NCBI RefSeq assembly: GCF_001883705.2
Contig: NZ_MDEQ02000007.1
Location: 186,001 to 250,000 of the forward strand
DNA from: Burkholderia catarinensis
GTDB lineage: Bacteria > Pseudomonadota > Gammaproteobacteria > Burkholderiales > Burkholderiaceae
Direction: 5' to 3'
Length of the DNA stretch: 64,000 bases
The notes below the pieces were generated by a model. The model did not search any database. It saw only the letters and a list, made by a program, of their open reading frames with translations, and was not told the DNA's origin. Each line of letters begins with the position of its first letter. Within the stretch, counting starts at the first letter, position 1. Of this stretch, positions 35,788 to 45,742 are shown piece by piece. A program made the position numbers and the translations under genes.

Positions 35788-38700
35788 TTATTGGGTTTCC
35801 AGTTCGCCGAGCAGCGCGTCGATCGCGCTCGCCGCATCGGTCGCGCCGCGCGCCGCGCAGGCCGCGTCGATCGCTTCCGCGCAGCGCGCGAGCGTGCGCG
35901 TGTCGAACAGCGTGCGCAGCGGCATCGCAAGCCCCCAGTGCAGGTTCGCCTGCGCATGGGCCTGCGTCGCGAGCAGCGAATGGCCGCCGAGCAGGAAGAA
36001 ATCGCCGTCGCGGCCGATCGCGTCCACGTGCAGCACGCGTTGCCAGATTTCCGCGAGCGCGCGTTCGGTGTCGGTCGCGAGTGCGACGGCGTCGGCCGCT
36101 TCGCGCACCGGCGCGGGCAGCGCATGGCGGTCGCACTTGCCGTTCGGCGTGACGGGCAACGCGTCGAGTTCGATCAGTTGCGTCGGCACCATGTACGCCG
36201 GCAGTTGCGCACGCAACGCATCGAGCAACGCCGCGCGGTCGAGCGGGCCCGCGTCGCCGCGGGCGACATAGCCGACCAGCTGCTCGTCGCGCACGATCAC
36301 GACCGCATCGTTCACGCCGGGCGCCGCGCGCAGCAGCGCCTCGATCTCGCCCGGCTCGATCCGCTGGCCGCGCAGCTTCACCTGCGTGTCGACGCGGCCG
36401 AGGTAGTCGAGCGCACCGTCGGCGCGCCGGCGCGCGAGGTCGCCCGTGCGGTACATGCGCGCGCCCGGCACGAACGGATCGGGCACGAAGCGCTCGGCCG
36501 TCAGCGCCGGACGGCCGAGATAGCCGCGCGCGAGGCCCGCGCCCGCGAGGTACAACTCGCCGGTCGCGCCGGCCGGCACCGGCTGCCACGCGGCATCGAG
36601 CACGTGCAGTTGCAGGTTCGCGATCGGATGGCCGATCGGTACCGCGACCGCGTTCGCGTCGTCGGGGCCGCAGGTCCAGTGCGACACGTCGATCGCCGCT
36701 TCGGTCGGCCCATACAGGTTCACGAGCGTCGCGTCCGGCAGCAGCCGCGCCATCTTCGCGACGAGTTCGGGCGCGAGCGCCTCGCCGCTCGCGACGATCA
36801 GCCGCACGCTGTCGCATTGCGCGGCGGCCGGGAAATCGTCGAGATACGCGGCGAACGCGGCGAGCATCGACGGCACGAAGTGCAGCACCGTCACGCCGTG
36901 CGCAAGGATCGCGGCCGCCAGGCGCGCCGGATCGCGGTGGTCGCCGGGCGCGGCGATCGCGAGCTTCGCGCCGATGGCCAGCGGCCACACGAATTCCCAG
37001 ACCGACACGTCGAAGCCGAACGGCGTCTTGTGCAGCACGACGTCGTCGCGCGTCAGCCGGTATGCGTGCTGCATCCACGCGATCCGGTTCGCGAGCGCGC
37101 CGTGCGTATTGCCGGCGCCCTTCGGCTTGCCGGTCGAACCCGACGTGTAGATCAGGTACGCGAGCTGCGCGTCGTCGATCGCGGCGGCTTCGCTTGCAGA
37201 CGTGTCGTCTACTTCTTCGGCCAGCAGGTCCGCCACCGTCAGCAACTGCGTGTCGGAGCCCTCACCCAGCGCGGCCTCGACCTGCTCGCGCAAGTGGGCC
37301 TGCGTAATCGCGACGGCCGGCCGCGCGTCGCGCAGCAGGTACGCAATGCGCTCGGCTGGATAGTCGGGATCGACCGGCAGGTACGCGGCGCCGGCCTTCA
37401 GCACGCCGACGAGCGCCATCACCATGTCGAACGAACGCTCGACGCACAGCGCAACCGGCGTGTCGGGCCGCACGCCGCGCCGGCGCAGCGCGGCCGCGAT
37501 GCGCGACGTGCCGGCGTCGAGTTCGCGATAGGTCGCTCGATGCACGCCGCCGTGAATATCCGCGTATTCGAGTGCGATCGCGTCGGGCGTCGCCCGTGCC
37601 GCATCAGCGAATTGCAGGTGCAGCGGCTGCCGTTGCGAAGCCGGCCACACACGCGCCGTGTCCTGCGCAAGCGCCAGTGCGTCGCGGGTTGCGTCGTCGG
37701 CGATCGACAGCGCGCCGAGCAGCGCGTCCGGCGTGCGGGCCAGCGCATCGAGCGCGCACGCGAACGCGCGGTGCCAGGTCTCGACCTGCCGCTGATCGAT
37801 GCGCGCGGTGTCGTAGCCGTAGTCGATCGTCAGCTCCGTGCCGCTTTCGATCACGAGCGTCAGCGCGAAATCGGTGGCTTCGATGCTGCGCACGCCGCTC
37901 AATGCCAGCGCGCGCGGATCGGCGTCGCGCGCCGTGTCGTCGACCGGGTAGTTCTCGAACACGACCAGCGTGTCGAACAGTGCGCCGCCCGCGCCGCGCG
38001 CCCAGCGCTGGATATCGGCGAGCGGCGTGTGCGCATGCTCGGCGGCGGCCGCGTTGTCGCGTTGCAGCGTTTGCAGCCAGTCGGCCGCACGTTGCTGCGG
38101 TGCAGGCGCGGTGATGACCGGCAGCGTATTGATGAAGAGACCGAGCACCGAGTCGACGTCCGCGAGCGCATCGGGACGGCCCGCGACGGTCGCGCCGAAC
38201 GCGACGGCCGGCTGGTGCGTCATCCGCTGCAGCGCGAGCGCCCACGCGCCCTGCACCAGCGTGTTGACGGTCAGCCTCAGTGCGCGTGCCGCCTGCGCGA
38301 CGCGCGTCATCGCATCCGCATCGAGCGTCGCGCGCCACGTGACCATCTCGGCATCCGCACGGTCGGCCGCGCGCTCCGCGATCAGCGTCGGCGCATCGAG
38401 CCGCGCGAGGCGTGCGGTCCAGAAGCGTTCGTCGGCGTCGCGGTCGCGCGTGCCGAGCCACGCGATGAAATCGCGGTAACGCAGCGCCGGGCGGCTTGCG
38501 AACGGCGACACGGCGTCCGGGTCGCGATAGTCGCGCAGCACGTCCGCGAGCAGGCGCGCGGTGCTCCAGCCGTCGAGCAGCACGTGGTGACGCGTCCACA
38601 CGACGCGCCATGCGTCGTCCGTCACGCGGATCAGCGTGAGCCGCATCAGCGGCGGTTCGCGCCAGTCGAAGCCGCGCGCGCGGTCGGCCGCGAGCCATGC

Positions 38701-41700
38701 GTCGAAATCGGCGTCGAGCGTGCCGCCGCGCGTGCGCCAGTCGAGCTGTTCGACCGGCATTTGCGCATGACGATGCACGCACTGCAGCGGCGCGGCTTCG
38801 TCCGGCATCACGCTCGTGCGCAGGATGTCGTGACGTGCGACCGACGCGTCGAACGCGGCCGCGAGCCGGTCCGCGTCAAGCGCAGTTGCAGTCGCGACGA
38901 GCTGGTTCACGTAGCTCGCATGACCGGGCGCGAACAGCGCATGGAACAGGATGCCCTGCTGCATCGGCGACAGCGGATACACATCGTCGATCGCGCGCCA
39001 GTCGAGCGGCGCGCGTTCGATCGCGGCCTGCGTGAGCCCGGCGGCCTGCGCGAGCGGGAAATCGCCCGGCGTCGCGCCTGCACCGCGATGCGTGATGCGC
39101 GACGCGCACGCTTCAACGATTTCGCGCAGCGCGGCCGCGAAACGTTCGGCGAACGCGTCGATCGTCGCGCGCTCGAACTGCGGTGCGCCGTAGACCCAGT
39201 GCACCTTCAGCGTGCGCGCGCCGTCGCGGTCCGTATCGAGGTACGCGTGGATCGCGAGCGTATTGCCGAGCGGCCCCTGGCGGTCGCGCTCGACGCCGGT
39301 GCCGCCGAAGCGCGGCACGAGCGTCGCGTCGCGCGGTGCGTCGAACTGGCCGAGATAGTTGAACGTGACGCGCGGGCGCGGCACGGCGGCCAGCGCCGCG
39401 CGCGTCGCCGCGTCGCCGTAGTGCGCGAGCACGCCGAAGCCGAGCCCCTTGTGCGGCACCGCGCGCAGCGTGTCCTTGATCGCGCACAGCGTGTCGCGCG
39501 CGGTGGCCGCGACCGGCAAGGTCACCGGGTAATGGCTCGTCAGCCAGCCGATCGTGCGGCTGGCGTCCGCGTCGTCGAACAGCGCCTCGCGACCATGCCC
39601 TTCCAGTTCGATCCGGCACGATGCGGCGCCGCGAGCACCGGCCAGCGCCAGCGCGAGCGCCGCGCCCAGCAGTTCGATCGTCTGCGTGCGATAGGCGGCA
39701 TGCGCATCGGTCAGCGCCGCGCGGGTCAATGCCGCATCGATCGTCTGCACGACGACGGCCGCATCGGCGTTCGTCGCCGCTGCGTCGGGATGATCGGGCA
39801 CGAGGTCGTCGCCCTGCGCCATGCCGGCCCAGTACGCGGCTGCGGCCGCGAACGGCGATGCCGGTTCCGTCGCGGCGCGCGCGAGCCGTGCGGTCCATGC
39901 GTCCGCGCGCAGGCCCGGCTGCGACAGCCGGACTGGCGTGCGTTCGCATGCGGCGCGGTAGGCCGTGTCCAGGTCGTCGAGCAGGATGCGCCACGACACG
40001 CCGTCGACGATCGCATGGTGAATCGCCAGATAGAGCCGAGTCGAACCGTCGGGCAGCCGTGCCGCGCACGCGCAGGCAAGCGGCCCGCGGCCGAGGTCGA
40101 GACGGCGCTGCAACGCGTCGAAGCGCGCAAGGGCATCGGCTTCGTCGCGGGCGGCGACTTCGACGAACGGCAGCGTGTCGTATGGCTTCGCGGCATCGCT
40201 CGCGTGCCATGTGCCGTCCGCGCCGCGCGTGAAGCGCTGGCGGAATGCGTCGTGATGCGTCAGCAACGCGTCGAATGCGCGCGCGAACGCGTCGGCATCG
40301 AACGGCCCGCGCACGTCGAACGCGACCGACTGGTTCCAGTGGCCGCGATGCGGGATGTCGAGCGCGAAGAAACGCTGCTGCGCGGGCGTCAGGATCGGCA
40401 CCGCAGCCGGCGCCGCCATTGCCATTGCCGTGGCGGTCGCAACCGCGGGCTGTGCTGCGGCGGCGGCCACGTCCTCGGTCTTCGCGATGCGCGCGAGTTC
40501 GGCAACCGTCGGGCCGTCGAACAACTGCTTCGGCGTAAAGCGCACGCCGCGCTTGCGCGCACGGGCAATCACCTGCAGCACGAGGATCGAATCGCCGCCG
40601 AGCTCGAAGAAGTTGTCGTCGCGGCCGACCTGCGGTGCCTTCAACACGGCCTGCCAGACTTCGGCGAGCACCGTTTCGACCGCGCCCTGCGGCGCGTCCC
40701 CAACAGCGACCGCGACCGGCGCGGCCGCCAGTTCGCGCAACGCGGCGCGATCGATCTTGCCGTTCGCGGTGACCGGCAGGCGCGCGAGCGCGACGAACTG
40801 CGCGGGCACCATGTAATCGGGCAGCTTCGCGGCGAGCGCCGCGCGCATCGCGGCTTCGTCGAACGCCGCGCCGTCGCGCATCACGACGAACGTCGCGAGC
40901 CGCACGCGGCCGTCGTGCTCGATCGCGAGCGTTTCGGCCTGCGCGACCGGGCCGGCCGCGCGCACGGCTGCACTCACCTCGCCCGGTTCGACGCGGTAGC
41001 CGCGGATCTTCACCTGGTCGTCGATGCGGCCGAGGAACGCGAGGCGGCCGTCCGCGCACAGCCGCACGCGGTCGCCGGTGCGATACAGCCGCGCACCCGG
41101 CGTGAACGGATCGGGCACGAAGCGCTCGGCGGTTTGCGCCGGGCGTCCCAGGTAGCCGCGCGCGACGCCCGGCCCGCCCAGATACAGCTCGCCGGTCGCG
41201 CCGGCCGGCACGCACGCGCCGAACGCGTCGAGCACGAGCGCGCGCGCATTCGGCAGCGGCTGGCCGAGCGGCACGCCGCTCGCGGGATCGCGCGCGTCGG
41301 CGCCGATCGACGCCGTATCGCATGCAATCGCGCCGACCGTCGCTTCGGTCGGCCCGTAATGGTTGATCACGCGGCAGGCCGGCGCGAGCGCGCCTAAGCG
41401 CGCGACGAGCGCCCACGTGAGCGTTTCGCCGCCCGTCACGAGCGCATGACGCGGCAGCACGTCGGCCGGCACGCGCGCGTCGAGCAGCGCCTGCAGGTGG
41501 CTCGGCACGATCTTCAGCACGCCGACGTCGCGGCGGCGCATCTCGTCGGCGAACAGGTCCGGATCGAACGCGCATGCGGCCGGCAGCAGATGCAGCGTGC
41601 GGCCCGCGCACAGCGCGCCGAACAGCGTCGTGTGACCAAGGTCGGCCGCGACGGTCGACACCATCGCGAACGACGCGTCCGGTGCGAACGCGAGTTCGTC

Positions 41701-44700
41701 GAGCATCCCCTGCACATAGTCGGCCAGTGCGCCGTGCGACACGACCACGCCCTTTGGCGTGCCGGTCGAGCCCGACGTATAGATCAGGTACGCGCCCTGT
41801 TCCGGATGCGGCGCGACGCGCACGCCGGCCGCATGCGCAAGCGTCGCGTCCTGCGCGAGCGTGTCGGCGTCGAGCGGCTGCGTGCCGATGCCGGCCGGCC
41901 ACGCGGCCGTATCCGCGACGAGCGCCCAGCGCGCGCCGCAGTCGGCCGCTGCCGCGGCCAGTCGCGCGGCAGGTTGCGCGGGATCGAGAAACACAGCGAG
42001 CGCGCCGGCCTTCAGCGCGCCGAGCAGGCCGACGACGAAGCGCGCCGAACGTTCGATGCAGACGATGACCGGCGCTTCGGCTGCCACGCCGCGCTGCGTC
42101 AGCGCGCGCGCGATGCGGTTCGATGCGTCGTCGAGTTCGGCGAACGTCAGCGATGCCGATGCATCGGCAAGCGCGACGCGATGCGGATACGCGGCCGCCT
42201 GCCGCGCGAACGCGGCGACGATGTCGGCATGTTCGACACGCAGCGCACGGCCGTCGCGCGGCTGGCGCGCGGCAGCCGATGCGTCGCACGGCAGCGCGGC
42301 CGTCGTGTGTTGCGGGTCGTGCGCGGCCGCGCCGACGAGCGCCGCATAGCTGTCGAGCCACACGCGTGCGGTATCGGCGTCGATGCAGTCGGTCGCGTAA
42401 GCCGCGACCAGTTCGATCCCGTTCGCATCGTCGGTGAAATCCAGCGCGAAATCGAAGCGCGCGGCGAGATCGGGCCCCGGCGTCGCGACCGCCGTTGCGC
42501 CCGGCAGCACGCTGTCGTGCCGCGCGTCGAACTGCTGCGCGAATTTCACGCGCAGCCATTCGTCGCCGCGCTTGACCGGCGGCTTCACCGCATCGACGAC
42601 GCGCTCGAACGGCACGTCCTGGTGCGCGACCGCGTCGAGCGCCGCCGCGCGCGCCGCATCGACGAGCGCGCGGAACGGCAGCGTCGGCGCCACGCGCACG
42701 CGCAGCGCGACCGTATTCAGGAACAACCCGAGCAACGCGCGGGTTTCCGGGCGCTGGCGATGCGCGACCGGCACCGCGACGACGACATCCGTCTCGCCGG
42801 TCAGGCGCGACAGCCATGCGTCGAGCGCCGCCAGCAGCACCGTGAAGACGGTGGCCTGCGCGTCGCGCGCGAGTTGCCGCACGTCGGCCGCGACCGTGTC
42901 GGGCAGCCGCACCGACACGCGCGCGCCCTGCAGCGTGCGCGCGGCGCCCGGCTGGCGGTCGACCGGCAGTGCGATCGGGCCCGGCGCGTCGCGCAATGCA
43001 CCGCGCCAGTAATCGAGCTGGCGCTCGCCCTCGCCGCCGGCCAGCATGTCGCGCTGCCAGTCCGCGTAGTCGGCGTACTGGATCGGCAAATCGGGCAGCG
43101 ACGGTTCGCGGCCTTCGGCATACGCGCGGTACGCGGCCGACAGTTCGTCGAACGCGCAGCGCGAGCTCCAGCCGTCGGTGATCGCGTGATGCGCGGTCAG
43201 CAGCAGGCGGTGACGGTCGTCGGCGAGCGCGACGAGCGTCGCGCGCAGCAGCGGGCCGCGTGCGAGGTCGAACGGCTCGGCCGCGTCGCGCTCGGCGAGA
43301 CGCGCGGCTTGCGCATCGCGCGCGGCCGGCGGCTGGTCGCGCAGGTCGACATCGGCGATCGACACCGGCAGATGCGCGTGAATCCGCTGCATCACGACGC
43401 CGTCGTCGTTGTCGACGAGCGTTGTGCGCCACGCTTCGTGCCGTCCGATCACGTGATCGAGCGCGCGCTGCAGCGCAGCGCGTTCGAGTGCGCCGTCGAT
43501 CGTCCAGTGCGCGGCGATGTGATACGCGGCGCTCGCGTCACGCGTTTGCGCGAGCACCCAGAAACGCTGCTGCGCGAGCGATGCCGCACGGTCGACATAC
43601 GGCGTGCCCGAGGCGGCCGCGTCGGCCGTCGCGCAGTATGTCGATCGTGCGGAAATGGCGGCCAGCGGCTCGCCGGTCTCGCGCTCCGCACGATCGACCG
43701 TTTCGGCCAGTTCGGCGAGCGCCGGATCGGCGAACAGCGTGTCGAGCCGCAGGTTCACGCGCCATGCGGCGCGGATCGCGGCCTGCAGCTGCATCGCGGT
43801 GAGCGAATCGGCGCCCAGCACGAAGAAATGCGCGTCGCGCGCCGGCGCGACATCGAGGCCGAGCAGCGTCTGCCAGAGCCCGGCGAGCTGCTGTTCGGTC
43901 GGCGTGCGCGGCGCGTCGCCGGAACCTTGCGCCGTGTCGCGCGCGGCGGCAATCTTCTCGCGCAGCGCGGCACGGTCGAGCTTGCCGTTCAGCGTATACG
44001 GCAGCGCATCGCAGCGCACGAACCGGTGCGGCTGCCATGCGGCCGGCAGTTGAGCGGCCACGTGCGCCTTCAGCGCCGCGTCGTCGGCTGCCGCGCGCAG
44101 CGCGATGCACGCGATCAGCCGCGTCGGCCCGTTGCCCGTTTCGGCGACCACGGCCGCGTCGGCCACGGCCGGATGCGAGCGCAGGCATGCGGCGATTTCC
44201 GCGGGTTCCACGCGCACGCCGCGCACCTGGACCTGGTCGTCGAGGCGGCCGAGATAGTCGAATGTGCCGTCGTCGCGCAGCCGGGCGAGATCGCCCGTGC
44301 GGTAGACCCGCGCGCCGGGTTCGCCGTCCGCATCGGGAATGAAACGTTCGGCCGTCAGTGCCGGGCGGCCGTGATAGCCGCGCGCGACGCACACGCCGCC
44401 GAGCAGCAGCTCGCCCACACCATCGGTCTCGCCGCCGTCGACGCGCGCGACGCGCGGGCCGATCACGCTGCCGATCGGCAGCGACGCATACGCGTCGTCC
44501 GCGGCCAGCACCGGCGTTTCGCCCGGCTCGACCGGCCACAGCATCGGCGAGATCACGGCCTCGGTCGGCCCGTAGCCGTTGATCAGGCGTACCGACGGGA
44601 ATGTGCGGCGCACGAATTCGAACGCTTGCTGCGGCAGCGCTTCGCCGCCGAACGCGAGCACGCGCAAGGCCGGCGGCACGCCGGCGCGGGCGGCCACAGT

Positions 44701-45471
44701 CGCGAATTCGCGCAGGTAGGCAGGCGGGAATGCGGCGACATTGACCGCTTCGCGCACCATCAGCGCATGCGCGTCGTCCGGCGCGAACGGTTGCGGCGGC
44801 GCCACGACGATACCGGCGCCGATCGCGAGCGGCGCGAGCCAGCATTCGTGCGCGGCGTCGAAGTTGACCGACGCGAAATGCAGCAGGCGGTCGCCGGCCT
44901 CGATCGGCAGCGCGGCCGCGAGCGCGTCGCAGTGTGCGGCGAGCGGCCCGTGCTCGACGACGACCGCCTTCGGCGTGCCGGTCGAGCCCGACGTATAGAT
45001 CATGTACGCGGCCGAACGCGGATGCACCGGCACCGCTTCGTCATCGGCAGCGAGGTCCTGCCCGCCCGCCGCTTCGGCGGCCGCGTCGAACGCGTGTTCG
45101 AACGGCGCGCCGAGCGCCGCACGGCCGGCCGCGTCGACGATGCCATGCCGCAGTTGCGCATCCTGCACGATCCAGTCGAGGCGCGCGGCCGGGTGACGCG
45201 GATCGAGCGGCACGAACACGCCGCCTGCCTTCAGCACGGCCAGCAGCGCGACAAACAGTTCGCACGAGCGCTCGACGCAAACGCCGACCCGCACTTCCGC
45301 GCCGACGCCGGCTGCGCGCAGTTGCCGGGCCAGTTGCGACGCACGGGCATCGAGCGCGCCGCGCGACAGGCGCAGGTCATTCTGGAAAGGTACCGCGATT
45401 GCAGGTGCGTCGGGCGCGATGTGCGCCAGTTCGCGGATTCGGTGATGCAGCGCAGTCGGGAAACTCGTCAT
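35788..45471 (-). CDS. orbI: ornibactin nonribosomal peptide synthetase OrbI
   Basis: Protein of 3227 residues with three modules, A-T-C-A-T-E-C-A-T. A1: YTSGSTGTPK near 160; T1: LGADS near 550; C1: HHAITDGWS near 762; A2: YTSGSTGTPKG near 1230; T2: LGGDS near 1627 (the form common before epimerases); E: HHAIVDGVSWRILL near 1820; C2: PLSPMQQGILFH and HHVLLDGWS near 2297; A3: YTSGSTGKPKG near 2777; T3: LGGHS near 3163. This agrees with ornithine, D-beta-hydroxyaspartate and serine being joined in that order. Starting with A rather than C marks it as the initiating enzyme. I choose the ATG at 45471 (AAGGAT upstream) over 45507. Driven by the sigma promoter at 45542-45566. Confidence 0.96.
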   Translation of the reverse strand: MTSFPTALHHRIRELAHIAPDAPAIAVPFQNDLRLSRGALDARASQLARQLRAAGVGAEVRVGVCVERSCELFVALLAVLKAGGVFVPLDPRHPAARLDWIVQDAQLRHGIVDAAGRAALGAPFEHAFDAAAEAAGGQDLAADDEAVPVHPRSAAYMIYTSGSTGTPKAVVVEHGPLAAHCDALAAALPIEAGDRLLHFASVNFDAAHECWLAPLAIGAGIVVAPPQPFAPDDAHALMVREAVNVAAFPPAYLREFATVAARAGVPPALRVLAFGGEALPQQAFEFVRRTFPSVRLINGYGPTEAVISPMLWPVEPGETPVLAADDAYASLPIGSVIGPRVARVDGGETDGVGELLLGGVCVARGYHGRPALTAERFIPDADGEPGARVYRTGDLARLRDDGTFDYLGRLDDQVQVRGVRVEPAEIAACLRSHPAVADAAVVAETGNGPTRLIACIALRAAADDAALKAHVAAQLPAAWQPHRFVRCDALPYTLNGKLDRAALREKIAAARDTAQGSGDAPRTPTEQQLAGLWQTLLGLDVAPARDAHFFVLGADSLTAMQLQAAIRAAWRVNLRLDTLFADPALAELAETVDRAERETGEPLAAISARSTYCATADAAASGTPYVDRAASLAQQRFWVLAQTRDASAAYHIAAHWTIDGALERAALQRALDHVIGRHEAWRTTLVDNDDGVVMQRIHAHLPVSIADVDLRDQPPAARDAQAARLAERDAAEPFDLARGPLLRATLVALADDRHRLLLTAHHAITDGWSSRCAFDELSAAYRAYAEGREPSLPDLPIQYADYADWQRDMLAGGEGERQLDYWRGALRDAPGPIALPVDRQPGAARTLQGARVSVRLPDTVAADVRQLARDAQATVFTVLLAALDAWLSRLTGETDVVVAVPVAHRQRPETRALLGLFLNTVALRVRVAPTLPFRALVDAARAAALDAVAHQDVPFERVVDAVKPPVKRGDEWLRVKFAQQFDARHDSVLPGATAVATPGPDLAARFDFALDFTDDANGIELVAAYATDCIDADTARVWLDSYAALVGAAAHDPQHTTAALPCDASAAARQPRDGRALRVEHADIVAAFARQAAAYPHRVALADASASLTFAELDDASNRIARALTQRGVAAEAPVIVCIERSARFVVGLLGALKAGALAVFLDPAQPAARLAAAAADCGARWALVADTAAWPAGIGTQPLDADTLAQDATLAHAAGVRVAPHPEQGAYLIYTSGSTGTPKGVVVSHGALADYVQGMLDELAFAPDASFAMVSTVAADLGHTTLFGALCAGRTLHLLPAACAFDPDLFADEMRRRDVGVLKIVPSHLQALLDARVPADVLPRHALVTGGETLTWALVARLGALAPACRVINHYGPTEATVGAIACDTASIGADARDPASGVPLGQPLPNARALVLDAFGACVPAGATGELYLGGPGVARGYLGRPAQTAERFVPDPFTPGARLYRTGDRVRLCADGRLAFLGRIDDQVKIRGYRVEPGEVSAAVRAAGPVAQAETLAIEHDGRVRLATFVVMRDGAAFDEAAMRAALAAKLPDYMVPAQFVALARLPVTANGKIDRAALRELAAAPVAVAVGDAPQGAVETVLAEVWQAVLKAPQVGRDDNFFELGGDSILVLQVIARARKRGVRFTPKQLFDGPTVAELARIAKTEDVAAAAAQPAVATATAMAMAAPAAVPILTPAQQRFFALDIPHRGHWNQSVAFDVRGPFDADAFARAFDALLTHHDAFRQRFTRGADGTWHASDAAKPYDTLPFVEVAARDEADALARFDALQRRLDLGRGPLACACAARLPDGSTRLYLAIHHAIVDGVSWRILLDDLDTAYRAACERTPVRLSQPGLRADAWTARLARAATEPASPFAAAAAYWAGMAQGDDLVPDHPDAAATNADAAVVVQTIDAALTRAALTDAHAAYRTQTIELLGAALALALAGARGAASCRIELEGHGREALFDDADASRTIGWLTSHYPVTLPVAATARDTLCAIKDTLRAVPHKGLGFGVLAHYGDAATRAALAAVPRPRVTFNYLGQFDAPRDATLVPRFGGTGVERDRQGPLGNTLAIHAYLDTDRDGARTLKVHWVYGAPQFERATIDAFAERFAAALREIVEACASRITHRGAGATPGDFPLAQAAGLTQAAIERAPLDWRAIDDVYPLSPMQQGILFHALFAPGHASYVNQLVATATALDADRLAAAFDASVARHDILRTSVMPDEAAPLQCVHRHAQMPVEQLDWRTRGGTLDADFDAWLAADRARGFDWREPPLMRLTLIRVTDDAWRVVWTRHHVLLDGWSTARLLADVLRDYRDPDAVSPFASRPALRYRDFIAWLGTRDRDADERFWTARLARLDAPTLIAERAADRADAEMVTWRATLDADAMTRVAQAARALRLTVNTLVQGAWALALQRMTHQPAVAFGATVAGRPDALADVDSVLGLFINTLPVITAPAPQQRAADWLQTLQRDNAAAAEHAHTPLADIQRWARGAGGALFDTLVVFENYPVDDTARDADPRALALSGVRSIEATDFALTLVIESGTELTIDYGYDTARIDQRQVETWHRAFACALDALARTPDALLGALSIADDATRDALALAQDTARVWPASQRQPLHLQFADAARATPDAIALEYADIHGGVHRATYRELDAGTSRIAAALRRRGVRPDTPVALCVERSFDMVMALVGVLKAGAAYLPVDPDYPAERIAYLLRDARPAVAITQAHLREQVEAALGEGSDTQLLTVADLLAEEVDDTSASEAAAIDDAQLAYLIYTSGSTGKPKGAGNTHGALANRIAWMQHAYRLTRDDVVLHKTPFGFDVSVWEFVWPLAIGAKLAIAAPGDHRDPARLAAAILAHGVTVLHFVPSMLAAFAAYLDDFPAAAQCDSVRLIVASGEALAPELVAKMARLLPDATLVNLYGPTEAAIDVSHWTCGPDDANAVAVPIGHPIANLQLHVLDAAWQPVPAGATGELYLAGAGLARGYLGRPALTAERFVPDPFVPGARMYRTGDLARRRADGALDYLGRVDTQVKLRGQRIEPGEIEALLRAAPGVNDAVVIVRDEQLVGYVARGDAGPLDRAALLDALRAQLPAYMVPTQLIELDALPVTPNGKCDRHALPAPVREAADAVALATDTERALAEIWQRVLHVDAIGRDGDFFLLGGHSLLATQAHAQANLHWGLAMPLRTLFDTRTLARCAEAIDAACAARGATDAASAIDALLGELETQ

Positions 45472-45541
45472 GTGCGTGAAATCCTTCGGTCCGGCCGCTT
45501 CGGCCAAGTCTCGGGGCCGCTTGGGGCGGCTTCACTGGTGT

Positions 45542-45566
45542 GACGAACGGCGCGGCCGATTTTTTA
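45542..45566 (-). promoter_or_regulatory. OrbS-type promoter of orbI
   Basis: On the minus strand TAAA, a 17-base spacer, then CGTC, about 70 bases before the orbI start. The element and its spacing are the same as those before orbH and orbE. Known OrbS/PvdS-class sigma promoters have this form. Confidence 0.85.
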
Positions 45567-45614
45567 CCGTTTTGCGTTCAACGTGCGTGCGGACGGTTTT
45601 TTTGAAGGGGTTGT

Positions 45615-45639
45615 TAAATATTTGCGTGGCCCGTTCGTC
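45615..45639 (+). promoter_or_regulatory. OrbS-type promoter of orbE
   Basis: TAAA at 45615-45618 and CGTC at 45636-45639 with a 17-base spacer on the plus strand, about 100 bases before the orbE start. It is divergent from the orbI promoter, with 48 bases between the two -35 boxes. Confidence 0.85.
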
Positions 45640-45742
45640 TATCAGGGAGGAAAGCCGGAACGGGGCACGCCCCGTCCGCCGCTTCCACGTCAGTTTTGCC
45701 ATTCCCGCGTTTTCGCTTGCCTTCCCTTTAACGACGTTGCCG

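Noticed and set aside
33946..41397. A 2483-codon open frame on the plus strand antisense to orbI and orbJ
   Set aside because: It mirrors the NRPS genes, is Arg/His/Ala-rich with no domains, and has no ribosome site; a GC-rich shadow frame.
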